From NCBI GenBank assembly GCA_900018345.1, contig FCNA01000143.1, positions 1 to 58,575 of the forward strand: a stretch of DNA of 58,575 nt. Reading direction: 5' to 3'. The notes below the pieces were generated by a model, which searched no databases, had not been told where the DNA came from, and saw nothing but the letters and a program-made list of their open reading frames with translations. A program made the position numbers and the translations under genes. This DNA is from Clostridiales bacterium CHKCI006. GTDB lineage: Bacteria; Bacillota_I; Bacilli_A; Erysipelotrichales; Coprobacillaceae. The first letter of the stretch is position 1. Every line of letters begins with the position of its first letter. Positions 23,886 to 32,887 of the stretch are shown here, one piece after another.

Positions 23886-25436
23886 ATGCGAAATACCCTG
23901 GAAAACTTCCATATGGAAGTCAATGACGCTTTTGTGGCTGAGGCGGAAAGGCTCAGACCCGAACTCAAACGTGAGCGGGTGCACCCTCAGGCAATCATTA
24001 CTTATGCCAAAAAAGGAGAAGACTGGGTGGTGCAAGAAAAAAAGCCTTTTATGCCTAGTGAACTACACCCTGGTGAGAAGATTTGTTTCGATTTTGGGAA
24101 TCATTATGTCGGCTATGTCAGCCTGACTTTAAACAATGTCGGCAGCCCTGCCGATGCGCCTTGTTTGCTTTCAATGAAACTGGGTGAATTAGTATGTGAG
24201 ATAGCAGAAGAGAAGGGAGATTATCAGGGAAGTATCAGTTCTAGCTGGATCCAGGAAGATACTTTCCACATTGACTGGATCCCATCGACGACCCGTTTTG
24301 AACGCCGCTATGCGTTTCGTTATCTGGAAATCACCTTACATGAGACCTCACCTAAATACCATATCTGTATTGAGGATATTCAGGTGGAAGCCGTCAGTGC
24401 TGTTGATGATCGGACCTTGCCTGCATTGATGACGGATGATCCGCTTTTGGCAAGACTGGATGCGGTGAGTGTACGAACGATGCATGAATGCATGCAGGAT
24501 GTTTTTGAAGATGGTCCTAAAAGAGATCGCCGTCTTTGGCTGGGAGATCTGCGCTTACAGGCGCTGGTCAACTACGAGACCTATCGGGAAAATGATCTGG
24601 TGAAACGCTGCTTGTATTTATTCGCAGGTCTGAAACAAAATGACGGTCGCGTGGGAGCCTGTCTGTTTACACAACCCCACCTACAGGTGGATGATACTTA
24701 CTTGATGGATTATGCGCTCTTCTTTATCTCGGTTCTTGATGACTACTATTTAGCTAGCGACGATCTAAAGACCGTGCAGGATCTTTATCCCACCGCGAAA
24801 CGGCAGATCAAGATCGCCCTTGCACAATTTGATGAGGATCTTCACGTTTTACCGATCGAGGGCTGGGGCTGCTTTATTGATTGGCAGCCGGAATTGGACA
24901 AGCATGCCAGTTTACAGGCCATCCTCATCTATGCGATGAGACAGGCGAAGCATCTGGCCGAAGTCTTAGGACAAGAAACGGATGTCCAATGGCTGGAGGC
25001 TTTATTGACGAAAGCCATACGGGCAGCCATGCGTTTCTATGATCCTGAAAAGCATTGTTTTGTCAGTGGCGCTGAGCGCCAGGTTTCCTGGGCCAGTCAG
25101 GTCTGGATGGTTCTGGCAAAGGTACTACCGGACAGTCAGAATCGAGAAGTCATGCGTCAAGCCCTCAAGACACCTGGGCTGGTAGGCATGACCACACCTT
25201 ATATGCACCATCATCTGGTGCAGGCACTTTTGGACTGTGATCTGAAAAAAGAAGCCTATGATCATCTGGTCAGCTATTGGGGAGGCATGCTGGAAATGGG
25301 GGCGGATACTTTCTTTGAAGCCTTTGACCCAGAGAATCCCTTTGTGTCGCCTTATGGTTCACGCCTGGTCAACAGTTACTGTCATGCCTGGAGTGGGACA
25401 CCGGCCTACTTCATTCGAAAATACTTCGCTAAATAG
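23886..25436 (+). CDS. GH78-like alpha-L-rhamnosidase family (six-hairpin) protein
   Basis: A 516-aa predicted glycosidase with an N-terminal beta-sandwich (~residues 1-160, including FDFGNHYVGYVSLTL) and an alpha/alpha six-hairpin domain. VFEDGPKRDRRLWLGDLRLQ corresponds to the family's E-D-C-P-K-R-E-R-x-x-W-x-G-D block; here C is G and the second acidic residue is Asp instead of Glu. The end, SYCHAWSGTPAYFI, matches the GH78 C-terminal S-x-C-H-x-W. It is shorter than typical multidomain rhamnosidases. ATG 23886 is seven bases after AAGGAGG; ATG 23880 abuts it. It starts 15 nt after the pyrF frame ends. Specificity is uncertain. Confidence 0.78.
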   Translation: MRNTLENFHMEVNDAFVAEAERLRPELKRERVHPQAIITYAKKGEDWVVQEKKPFMPSELHPGEKICFDFGNHYVGYVSLTLNNVGSPADAPCLLSMKLGELVCEIAEEKGDYQGSISSSWIQEDTFHIDWIPSTTRFERRYAFRYLEITLHETSPKYHICIEDIQVEAVSAVDDRTLPALMTDDPLLARLDAVSVRTMHECMQDVFEDGPKRDRRLWLGDLRLQALVNYETYRENDLVKRCLYLFAGLKQNDGRVGACLFTQPHLQVDDTYLMDYALFFISVLDDYYLASDDLKTVQDLYPTAKRQIKIALAQFDEDLHVLPIEGWGCFIDWQPELDKHASLQAILIYAMRQAKHLAEVLGQETDVQWLEALLTKAIRAAMRFYDPEKHCFVSGAERQVSWASQVWMVLAKVLPDSQNREVMRQALKTPGLVGMTTPYMHHHLVQALLDCDLKKEAYDHLVSYWGGMLEMGADTFFEAFDPENPFVSPYGSRLVNSYCHAWSGTPAYFIRKYFAK

Positions 25437-25439
25437 AAC

Positions 25440-25468
25440 AAAAGCCCGGCTGATTTGGCCGGGCTTTT
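25440..25468 (+). terminator. Strong GC-rich terminator
   Basis: AAAGCCCGGC-TGATTTG-GCCGGGCTTTT perfect stem with T tail. Confidence 0.93.
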
Positions 25469-25502
25469 ACTTTTGATCCTTCATGATTTAACATCTATTT
25501 AA

Positions 25503-25531
25503 TTTTCAATTCACATGAATAATGCTATAAT
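25503..25531 (+). promoter_or_regulatory. Promoter of the ppx-like/ppk operon
   Basis: TTTTCA (25503-25508), 17-bp spacer, extended -10 TGCTATAAT (25523-25531). Confidence 0.55.
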
Positions 25532-25557
25532 AGATTCTGAATATAGGAGGGATTAAA

Positions 25558-27093
25558 ATGGCTGTTACTTCCTTTGCGGCAATGCATGTCGGGCTAGCCG
25601 TAATGACGTTAAGGGTCTATCAGTTAAATAAAAAAAGCGGGATTTCCTGCATGGATGAATTAGCGCATCCGATCAAATGTGGGGTCGAGCTTTATTCGGA
25701 AGGTCGTTTAAGTTTTGAGAGTGTTGATGAGATCACCGATGTCCTTAAAGAATTCCAGTTGAAATTATTGGAGTATGGCATCGAGAATGCACAGTTATAT
25801 GTTGCAAGCTCGCTGGGAGAAGCGAAGAATATTGAATTTGTCTTAAATCAAATTCGCTTAAAGACAGGCCTGAAGCCAAAACTGCTGAACAACTCGAAAG
25901 AAAGATATTTGATGCTGCAAAGCATTGCGCGTTCCATGCCTAATTTTAATGAAGTCATTCAAAAAGGAACGTTGATATTGGAGATTGGGTATGGCAGTGT
26001 ACAGATTACCATTTATGATCAGTCCAACCTGATTGCAACACAGAATATCAGTATTGGACTGCAGCGTATTACGGAATTCTTAAGTCGGGTCGAATCGCGT
26101 ACTTCCCATTATCCTGAATTGATTTCTGAATACTTAAAAAGTGATATGGAAGAGTTTAAACGTCTCTATTTACAAAAGGTGAAGATAGAGAATTTTATTG
26201 TCGTTGGACGTGAGATCAGTCATCTGAATACATTACAGAAACAAAATGGTTTTGGCATCTATACGCTGGATGATCTCAAGGCGATTCATGAGCGCTTTTC
26301 TAAGCACAGCATGCTGGAATTGTCCAATCAGTATGATCTGCCATATGAACAGGTCAAGCTGATGAGTCCGTTGTATTTGATTCTGAAAGGCTTCTTTGAG
26401 ATGAGCTCAGTGGAACGGATGTATTGTCCGGATGTGCATATCTGTGATGGCATCGTGACGGACTACGGTTATAAGAAACTGGGGATCTTCTCCGGGCATC
26501 ATTTTACTGAGGATCGCTTGAGCGGAGCCAAACATCTGGCGGAACGCTTTGGCTGTGATATGGTGCATAATGAATATGTGGCGAAGGTGGCCAAGATCCT
26601 TTTTAAAGCTTTAGCTAAGCCTTACGGGCTGACCAACAAGGATTCACAGATCCTGGAGCTAGCCAGCATCCTGCATAATTGCGGGCGTTATGTGAATCTG
26701 CATTTTGAAGATGATCTCTCTTATCATATTGTCAAAGAGAGCGAATTTATCAATTTAAGTGACACCAATCGCGATTTGATTGCCTGTGTCCTGAAATATA
26801 AGAATAGGGAGTTCCCGGCGTATCGGGAATTGAACGAACCGAGCCTGAATAATGATTATTATGTTATTTTAGCCCGTCTGACGGCGATCTTCCGTATTGC
26901 TGAGGCATTGGATGACTGTCACCTGCAGAAAATGACGAATATAAAGGCGGTCATCAAAGGGGACGAATTTGTGATTCGTGCCACCAGTTATATGGATATT
27001 TTGATCGAAGAGAGTGAATTTGAAGAAAGTTCAAAATTATTTGTTGAGGTCTTTGGTTTAAAACCAGTCCTGAAATGTAAAAGGAGTGTATAA
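25558..27093 (+). CDS. Degenerate Ppx/GppA-like protein with C-terminal HD-type domain
   Basis: A 511-aa protein with the Ppx/GppA layout: actin-like ATPase fold (~1-300) plus an HD-like helical domain (~330-500). Key motifs have changed. The usual N-terminal D-x-G-S-N is replaced in FAAMHVGLAVMTLRVY, and the D-x-G-G-G-S phosphate loop reads LILEIGYGSVQITIYD. In the HD part LELASILHNCGRYVN has HN where HD is expected. Canonical exopolyphosphatase activity is therefore doubtful; a regulatory or polyP-binding role is possible. It is two bases upstream of ppk and co-transcribed with it, the classic ppx-ppk pairing, which supports the family assignment. Confidence 0.78.
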   Translation: MAVTSFAAMHVGLAVMTLRVYQLNKKSGISCMDELAHPIKCGVELYSEGRLSFESVDEITDVLKEFQLKLLEYGIENAQLYVASSLGEAKNIEFVLNQIRLKTGLKPKLLNNSKERYLMLQSIARSMPNFNEVIQKGTLILEIGYGSVQITIYDQSNLIATQNISIGLQRITEFLSRVESRTSHYPELISEYLKSDMEEFKRLYLQKVKIENFIVVGREISHLNTLQKQNGFGIYTLDDLKAIHERFSKHSMLELSNQYDLPYEQVKLMSPLYLILKGFFEMSSVERMYCPDVHICDGIVTDYGYKKLGIFSGHHFTEDRLSGAKHLAERFGCDMVHNEYVAKVAKILFKALAKPYGLTNKDSQILELASILHNCGRYVNLHFEDDLSYHIVKESEFINLSDTNRDLIACVLKYKNREFPAYRELNEPSLNNDYYVILARLTAIFRIAEALDDCHLQKMTNIKAVIKGDEFVIRATSYMDILIEESEFEESSKLFVEVFGLKPVLKCKRSV

Positions 27094-27095
27094 GG

Positions 27096-29198
27096 ATGGA
27101 TATCTATGACCCGAAATATTATATCAATCGTGAGTTAAGCTGGCTGCAGTTTAACTACCGCATTATTGAAGAAGCACGCAATAAGCAAAATCCATTAATG
27201 GAGCGCTTAAAATTCCTGGCGATCTCTGCCAGCAATCTGGATGAGTTTTTCATGGTGCGTGTCGCCGGTGTGGAAGATGATGTTTATGATGGTGTGGTGA
27301 AGAAGGATCTGGCAGGCATGACGCCGAAGGATCAGCTGAAGGCGATCCTGCAGGAGACCCACGAGATGATGAATCTGATGTGTTCTACCTTCACCCGGTC
27401 TTTGCTTCCAACGCTGAAACAGAATCATTTATGTATTCTGGATATGGATGAATTGAGTGATCAGCAGCGAGTCTGGCTCGATGAGTATTTTCATTTGAAT
27501 GTTTATCCGGTCTTAACGCCGATGGCGGTAGATGCCTCAAGACCATTTCCGCTGATCCTGAATAAGACTTTAAATTTAGGCGTCATTTTGCATAAGGATG
27601 AGGAAGAATCTTTTGCGACGGTTCAGGTACCATCTGTGCTCGGCCGTTTTATTGAACTGCCCAAAGGCAAGGATGAGACCGATCGCGCTTTTGTCATGCT
27701 GGAGGATCTGATTGCCGCCCATTTAAGTGATCTGTTTTCGAAATACGAGATCAAGGCTTATGCGCCTTATCGTATTACCCGTAATGCCGGTTTTGAACTG
27801 GATGAAGATGATACGCGTAACCTGCTGACTGAAGTGGAAAGTAAATTGAAGAAGCGTCGTACCGGTGAGGCGATCCGACTGGAGATTGCCAGTGGTGCGG
27901 ACGAAAGAATTTACGATATTCTAAAAGACAAGCTGGATATTAAAAAGAGTTCTGTTTTCAGTATGCAGGGACCATTGGATCTGACCTTCCTGTTTAAATT
28001 TTACGGTGTCGAGGACGAGATGAAATTTGCACCGTTTAAACCGGTGCGTCCAGCGATGATCGAACGCCGCAATATGTTCGAACAGATCAAAGAAAGAGAT
28101 CTCTTCCTGCATCTGCCATATGAAAGCTTTGATCCTGTAATTGAATTTGTTTCACAGGCTGCCGAAGATCCGAATGTTCTGGCCATCAAGCAGACCCTGT
28201 ATAGAGTCAGCGGAAATTCACCAATCATTGCAGCCTTAGAAAAAGCTGCCGATAATGGGAAACAGGTAACGGTCCTGGTAGAAGTTAAAGCTCGTTTTGA
28301 TGAAGAAAATAATATCATTTGGGCTAAAAAACTCGAAAAGGCCGGCTGCCATGTCATCTATGGTCTGTTAGGGTTAAAGACACACAGCAAGATCACGCTG
28401 GTCGTTCGGCGTGAAGAAGAAGGCATCATTCGTTATGTCCATTTAGGTACCGGAAACTACAATGATGCCACAGCCACCGTTTATACGGACCTTGGCCTAT
28501 TTACGTGCAGTGAACCGATCGGAGAGGATGCAACGGCCTTATTTAATATGATCTCCGGATTCAATGAGCCTAGACACTGGAATCGTCTGGCCATTGCACC
28601 GCATTGGCTGAGAAAGAAATTTGTCGATCTGATCGATCGTGAGATCGAACATGCGCGTCAGGGCAGCGAAGCCAAGATCATTGCTAAGATGAACTCGCTG
28701 ATTGATAAAGAGATCATCGCTAAACTCTACGAAGCCAGTCAGGCCGGGGTAAAGATTCAGCTGATTGTCAGAGGAATTTGCGGTTTACGTCCGGGCATTG
28801 TCGGCTTGAGTGAGAATATTGAGGTCCGTTCGATCGTTGGACAATTTTTGGAACACAGCCGTATCTATTATTTCTATAATGATGGGGATGAAGAATACTA
28901 TTGCTCCAGTGCGGACTGGATGCCGCGTAACCTGGATCGTCGGGTAGAGATCCTCTTCCCGGTTGAAGATGAAACGATCCAGCAGCGGGTCAGAGAGATC
29001 CTGGATGCCCAACTCGCCGATACCGTGCGGGCTTCCATCATGCATCCGGATGGCTCTTATTCACATATTGACCTCAGAGGCAAGACACGCTTTGATTCCC
29101 AGCAGTATTTTGTGGATGTGACGAACAAGCGCCATAGCGAAGATACAGAAGCTTACCCGCATCATACTTTTATTCCGATGAAAAATCCGGAGGCATAG
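27096..29198 (+). CDS. ppk1: Polyphosphate kinase 1
   Basis: Reversibly makes long-chain polyphosphate from ATP (700 aa, normal length). YINRELSWLQFNYRIIEEA at the N terminus and FLAISASNLDEFFMVRVAG are hallmark segments of the N and head domains. The autophosphorylated histidine is H430 in LKTHSKI. IRYVHLGTGNYND holds the second conserved His of the phospholipase-D-like fold, and IIRGICGLRPG-like text (IVRGICGLRPGIVG) is present in C2. AAAGGAG precedes ATG 27096. It follows the Ppx-like gene without a gap. Confidence 0.96.
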   Translation: MDIYDPKYYINRELSWLQFNYRIIEEARNKQNPLMERLKFLAISASNLDEFFMVRVAGVEDDVYDGVVKKDLAGMTPKDQLKAILQETHEMMNLMCSTFTRSLLPTLKQNHLCILDMDELSDQQRVWLDEYFHLNVYPVLTPMAVDASRPFPLILNKTLNLGVILHKDEEESFATVQVPSVLGRFIELPKGKDETDRAFVMLEDLIAAHLSDLFSKYEIKAYAPYRITRNAGFELDEDDTRNLLTEVESKLKKRRTGEAIRLEIASGADERIYDILKDKLDIKKSSVFSMQGPLDLTFLFKFYGVEDEMKFAPFKPVRPAMIERRNMFEQIKERDLFLHLPYESFDPVIEFVSQAAEDPNVLAIKQTLYRVSGNSPIIAALEKAADNGKQVTVLVEVKARFDEENNIIWAKKLEKAGCHVIYGLLGLKTHSKITLVVRREEEGIIRYVHLGTGNYNDATATVYTDLGLFTCSEPIGEDATALFNMISGFNEPRHWNRLAIAPHWLRKKFVDLIDREIEHARQGSEAKIIAKMNSLIDKEIIAKLYEASQAGVKIQLIVRGICGLRPGIVGLSENIEVRSIVGQFLEHSRIYYFYNDGDEEYYCSSADWMPRNLDRRVEILFPVEDETIQQRVREILDAQLADTVRASIMHPDGSYSHIDLRGKTRFDSQQYFVDVTNKRHSEDTEAYPHHTFIPMKNPEA

Positions 29199-29208
29199 AT
29201 AAATTCGT

Positions 29209-29237
29209 TTACAGATGATGTCGAAGTTTGGTATAAT
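29209..29237 (+). promoter_or_regulatory. Promoter of the threonine aldolase gene
   Basis: TTTACA (29209-29214), exact 17-bp spacer, TATAAT (29232-29237). Confidence 0.75.
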
Positions 29238-29261
29238 GGATGAACCAAGGGGGTAGGAGAA

Positions 29262-30305
29262 ATGGAAAAGATTTATTTTCAAAGTGACAATACGTCCGGT
29301 GTTCATCCACAGATCATGGAAGCCATCAACAAGGCGAATCAGGATCATGCCATGCCGTATGGTTCGGATGCATACTCACTTCAGGTACAGGAGAAATTCA
29401 GAGAACTTTCTGGCCGGGACTGTGATGTGGTCTTTGTCTTAGGTGGTACGGGCGGGAATGTGCTGGCCATGGATTCCATGCTGTCCAGTTATGAAGCGTT
29501 GATCTGTACAGATGTCTGTCATATTCATACAACAGAAACCGGCGCTTTTGAAAAGATTGTCTCCGCAAAGATCTATCCCACACCTAACCGTGACGGGAAA
29601 CTGGATCTCAATGAAGTCAAAAAAGTCATTGATGAATATATCGGGACCTTCCATCACAATCAGCCATCCGTCATCTCGATTGCGCAGACAACCGAACTCG
29701 GTACGGTTTATACAGTGGATGAGATTCGTGAGATCTGCGAATTTGCCCATCAGTATCATTTAAAGGTACATATGGACGGTGCGCGCATCTCTAATGCGTT
29801 AGCGTATTTAGGCTGCAGTTATCGGGAAATGGTCGTTGATACCGGTGTTGATGTCGTGACATTTGGTGGTACTAAAAATGGCATGCTGTTTGGGGAAGCA
29901 AATGTCTATTATGATAAGCGCTGTTATCAGCGTGCGGTCTATATGCAAAAGCAGGATCTCCAGCTGATCAGTAAGATGCGTTTCATACCGGCGCAGTTTC
30001 TCGCTTTTTTCCAGGATGATCTCTATTTGAAGATGGCCGATCATGCTAATCGTCTGATCACGAAGACGCTTAAAGAAGGGTTAAAAGATATTCCAGGCGT
30101 TGAAGTCTCCAATACCTTGCAATCCAATCAGGCTTTCCTGGTCCTGCCTGAAGACAAGGTCGAAGCCTTGGATGAAAAATTCTATTTTGCCATCAATCGC
30201 GATCTGGGCGATAAAAAAGAGATTCGTCTGGTGACCAGCTTCCAGACAACACAAGCCGAAATGGATGCTTTTGTGACCAGCTTAAAGGAAATCATGTCTC
30301 ATTAA
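29262..30305 (+). CDS. Low-specificity L-threonine aldolase / beta-eliminating lyase
   Basis: PLP-dependent fold-type I enzyme (347 aa) that splits L-threonine or allo-threonine to glycine and acetaldehyde. FQSDNTSGVHPQIMEAI at the N terminus is the family opening. VFVLGGTGGNVLAMD is the cofactor phosphate loop, KVHMDGARISNAL has the Asp that contacts the PLP ring nitrogen, and VVTFGGTKNGML has the Schiff-base lysine. Single-gene unit with a good promoter and terminator. Some members act on other beta-hydroxy amino acids, so substrate preference is inferred. Confidence 0.92.
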   Translation: MEKIYFQSDNTSGVHPQIMEAINKANQDHAMPYGSDAYSLQVQEKFRELSGRDCDVVFVLGGTGGNVLAMDSMLSSYEALICTDVCHIHTTETGAFEKIVSAKIYPTPNRDGKLDLNEVKKVIDEYIGTFHHNQPSVISIAQTTELGTVYTVDEIREICEFAHQYHLKVHMDGARISNALAYLGCSYREMVVDTGVDVVTFGGTKNGMLFGEANVYYDKRCYQRAVYMQKQDLQLISKMRFIPAQFLAFFQDDLYLKMADHANRLITKTLKEGLKDIPGVEVSNTLQSNQAFLVLPEDKVEALDEKFYFAINRDLGDKKEIRLVTSFQTTQAEMDAFVTSLKEIMSH

Positions 30306-30316
30306 GATAAGAAGTC

Positions 30317-30367
30317 AAGAGGTTGTCAGATAACCATCCTATAGGTGGTGTTGGCAGCCTCTTTTTT
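30317..30367 (+). terminator. Intrinsic terminator
   Basis: A left arm starting AAGAGGTTGTC and a right arm ending GGCAGCCTCTTTTTT, with wobble pairs and an inner ACCATCCTATAGGTGGT stem. Confidence 0.8.
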
Positions 30368-30399
30368 GTGTTGAGAATCAGCTGGTGTTAGAATGCTTT

Positions 30400-30461
30400 T
30401 TGTCATTTAAATGACAATGATTGTAAAAAAAGTTGTTCATCAGGAAGCTGGATGATATACT
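30400..30461 (+). promoter_or_regulatory. Promoter with upstream 18-bp palindrome
   Basis: TTGTTC (30433-30438), 17-bp spacer, TATACT (30456-30461). About 16 bp upstream of the -35 lies the perfect palindrome TTGTCATTTAAATGACAA (30400-30417), a likely activator or repressor site. Confidence 0.6.
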
Positions 30462-30482
30462 AAGAGTAGGAGGTGGATGGTT

Positions 30483-30770
30483 ATGAAGAAATACGGCTAT
30501 ATGGTCTATTATCTGCTGGCTACGGCGGCGTTGATCTGTTCGGTAACGGGCATCTATTCCTTTCAAACATCGGCCTTTGTGCTGAGCGGTTTATTGATGC
30601 TTGTCAAAGTGCTGACATCGATCGCCTTACCAAGCCAGTTATCCAATTCCTATTCACAGGAGTTGCTGTCAAGCGACCTCAATAACCATCCTGTGATGAG
30701 CTATCGGACGCTGGGGCTATTATTGCTTCCATTGCTGGTCATCATTGTGGTGACAAGTTTAGTCGGATAG
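30483..30770 (+). CDS. Small membrane protein (95 aa), unknown
   Basis: Three hydrophobic segments are visible: YMVYYLLATAALICSVTGIY (about residues 7-26), FVLSGLLMLVKVLTSIAL (~31-48) and LGLLLLPLLVIIVVTSLVG at the C terminus, with a polar loop SNSYSQELLSSDLNNHPVMS before the last. No family recognised. ATG 30483 is nine bases after AGGAGGT; ATG 30477 is too close. It has its own regulated-looking promoter and terminator and lies just before an ABC transporter unit, to which it may be unrelated. Confidence 0.7.
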   Translation: MKKYGYMVYYLLATAALICSVTGIYSFQTSAFVLSGLLMLVKVLTSIALPSQLSNSYSQELLSSDLNNHPVMSYRTLGLLLLPLLVIIVVTSLVG

Positions 30771-30780
30771 TCAATCTTAC

Positions 30781-30803
30781 AAGAGGCAGGGATGCCTCTT
30801 TTT
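30781..30803 (+). terminator. Intrinsic terminator
   Basis: AAGAGGCA-GGGA-TGCCTCTT perfect stem, then Ts. Confidence 0.9.
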
Positions 30804-30853
30804 ATTTGGCATCAAGAGGATAGTGGTTATGCATGCACTTTTTGAAAAAAATA

Positions 30854-30881
30854 TTGAACTAATCATAAAATATGTTATGCT
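30854..30881 (+). promoter_or_regulatory. Probable promoter of the ABC transporter pair
   Basis: TTGAAC (30854-30859), 16-bp spacer, TATGCT (30876-30881). Confidence 0.45.
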
Positions 30882-30924
30882 GATAGTAAGAAGAAAGAGC
30901 TTACATTTACTGGGAGGTGATCGT

Positions 30925-32883
30925 ATGATCGAACTGCAGTCTCTCTCGATTCAATTTAAGGATAGGGTCATTCTTGAAAAAGCGCATATGACTCTGATGG
31001 CCGGTCAGTTGACCGGACTGGTAGGCAAGAGCGGCAGCGGTAAGACGAGCCTGTTGAATCTCTTGGAAAAGCGGTTAAAAGATAAACGCGTCCTCTACAT
31101 TCACCAACAGGATAATTTCTTCGAGAATATGACTTGTCTGGATAACCTGCGAATGCTTGGATGCCTCTATGGTATGCGCCTGGATGAAGCCACGATGCTA
31201 GAAGCCATGGAACGTGTCGGTTTGAAGATCTCATTAAGATCCTACCCCGCCAATCTTTCAGGCGGTGAAAAGCAGCGTCTGCTGCTTGTCATGGCCCTGC
31301 TGGTTCAGGCGGATATCATACTCATGGATGAGATCACCGCTTCCATGGATCAACAAGGCAGGGATCAATTGATCAGGTTGCTGAGATCTTTTGCCCGCCA
31401 GACGCATTGTATCATGGTATTGGCGACACATGATCCGATCCTGGTGGCAGCCTGCGATGTGGTCTATGCCATCGATCATCGTCAGCTGGTCTTAAAAAAA
31501 GAAGCACAAGAGAAGCAAGCTTTTCCATTAGGGAAAAGACGCCGCGCGCTTTCTGTCGGTGGGCTGTATCTCAAAGGCTGCTTTCGTAAACGCGCCTTCC
31601 TGCATTTGTTAACGATGCTGGTCGAAGGGCTGATCGTGGCTGGCCTGGTCGTTGGGATGCTTTTCTTTATGCAGATCGATCGTGAGACAAAAAAGGTGCT
31701 TGCAAATACCCCTGCGAATCAGCTGTTGATTCATCATGACAATGATGCTTCAGCGAGGTATCGGTCGTATAATCTCTTCTTTTCGGATGAGGAGATCGAA
31801 AGGCTTTATGCCCTGGAAGGAACCACCATCTATCCGTTCTTTAACTGGGAAACGGCACAGTATCCTTCCAGTTCCCAACAAAGAGGAGATTGGTACTATG
31901 AGATGACCTTGACATATAATGGTGATGAAGTCAGAAAGCATCATGTGGAGTCCAGGGATGATCCGAGCTATGATCCACCGGTCTTCTTCCCTTATTATGA
32001 GGAGCAGCAGTTTGAGCAAAGTGCACTGCTGACTTTGCCTTCCAGCAAAGAAGCAGATGCGATCCCATGTTATCTTTTAGAAGATTATTTACCTTATCTG
32101 GGGATCGACTGGAACACCCTCTCTTCTTTGCAAATCGAAATGGAAGTCATGATTCCTGTTAAAGCCGGAACAACGATGGGCTATCAGATCATCGATGGAC
32201 AGGAAGTCGAGATGGAATCCACACAATATACGTATGCCACGGTTCCGCTGAAGCTGGATGTGCTGGGGATCGTCCCTCATAAAAGCGGTAACTATCAGGA
32301 ATTTGCGGAAATCTATTTACCTTATGCAACGATGCAGGCGATGATGGCGGCTTATCCTGATTCGAATCTGCTAAAGGACGGACAAGTGTATTATGCGAGC
32401 TCCTATATGGCTTTTAGTGAAGATGTGGAGAAGACGACGACCGAGGTGCATACCCGTTTGCCTAATGCTGGCATTTCCCATTCTCAAATGACTGAAGCTA
32501 ACATCATGCACGAGGCACAAAAGCAGTATGTGACAACGGTCCAGAATTTACTGCTTGGGCTTGGTGTCGGTGCATTGCTGGCATTTGTTCTTTTCAGTGT
32601 GTTAAATGAAAGAAGCTTTCGCAAGGACCGGCAGTTATTCCATCGACGTGGACTCACAAAGCCAAAGATCCGCCTGCTGGTGATCCAGATGGGACTGGCT
32701 GAAAGCGTGGGGATCATGATGATCGGATGGGTAGGCTTCTTTGCGGCCTATACCATCATGTATCGCGCGCGATACATGGTCGCGCTGGATGGCCTGTATG
32801 GCGGATTAGGGGCAGTTTTGGTTGTTCTAGGCAGTCTGGTATTTGGGTTAGTCAGTCATGCCTATTCCTTGTTGAGGAGATGA
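30925..32883 (+). CDS. ABC transporter, fused ATPase and FtsX/MacB-like permease
   Basis: A 652-aa MacB-type protein. The N-terminal ATPase (~1-215) has Walker A GKSGSGKT near residue 37, signature LSGGEKQR and Walker B DIILMDEITASMD. The rest follows the MacB/FtsX layout: one TM (~238-256), a large extracytoplasmic domain of about 270 residues (with HHVESRDDPSYDPPVF), then three TM segments at the C terminus. ATG 30925 follows GGGAGGTGATC; longer in-frame starts lack an RBS. It is four bases upstream of a sister gene of the same architecture, so a heterodimer is likely. Such systems handle peptides, bacteriocins or lipoprotein-type substrates by mechanotransmission; the substrate here is unknown. 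Confidence 0.85.
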   Translation: MIELQSLSIQFKDRVILEKAHMTLMAGQLTGLVGKSGSGKTSLLNLLEKRLKDKRVLYIHQQDNFFENMTCLDNLRMLGCLYGMRLDEATMLEAMERVGLKISLRSYPANLSGGEKQRLLLVMALLVQADIILMDEITASMDQQGRDQLIRLLRSFARQTHCIMVLATHDPILVAACDVVYAIDHRQLVLKKEAQEKQAFPLGKRRRALSVGGLYLKGCFRKRAFLHLLTMLVEGLIVAGLVVGMLFFMQIDRETKKVLANTPANQLLIHHDNDASARYRSYNLFFSDEEIERLYALEGTTIYPFFNWETAQYPSSSQQRGDWYYEMTLTYNGDEVRKHHVESRDDPSYDPPVFFPYYEEQQFEQSALLTLPSSKEADAIPCYLLEDYLPYLGIDWNTLSSLQIEMEVMIPVKAGTTMGYQIIDGQEVEMESTQYTYATVPLKLDVLGIVPHKSGNYQEFAEIYLPYATMQAMMAAYPDSNLLKDGQVYYASSYMAFSEDVEKTTTEVHTRLPNAGISHSQMTEANIMHEAQKQYVTTVQNLLLGLGVGALLAFVLFSVLNERSFRKDRQLFHRRGLTKPKIRLLVIQMGLAESVGIMMIGWVGFFAAYTIMYRARYMVALDGLYGGLGAVLVVLGSLVFGLVSHAYSLLRR

Positions 32884-32887
32884 TGCG

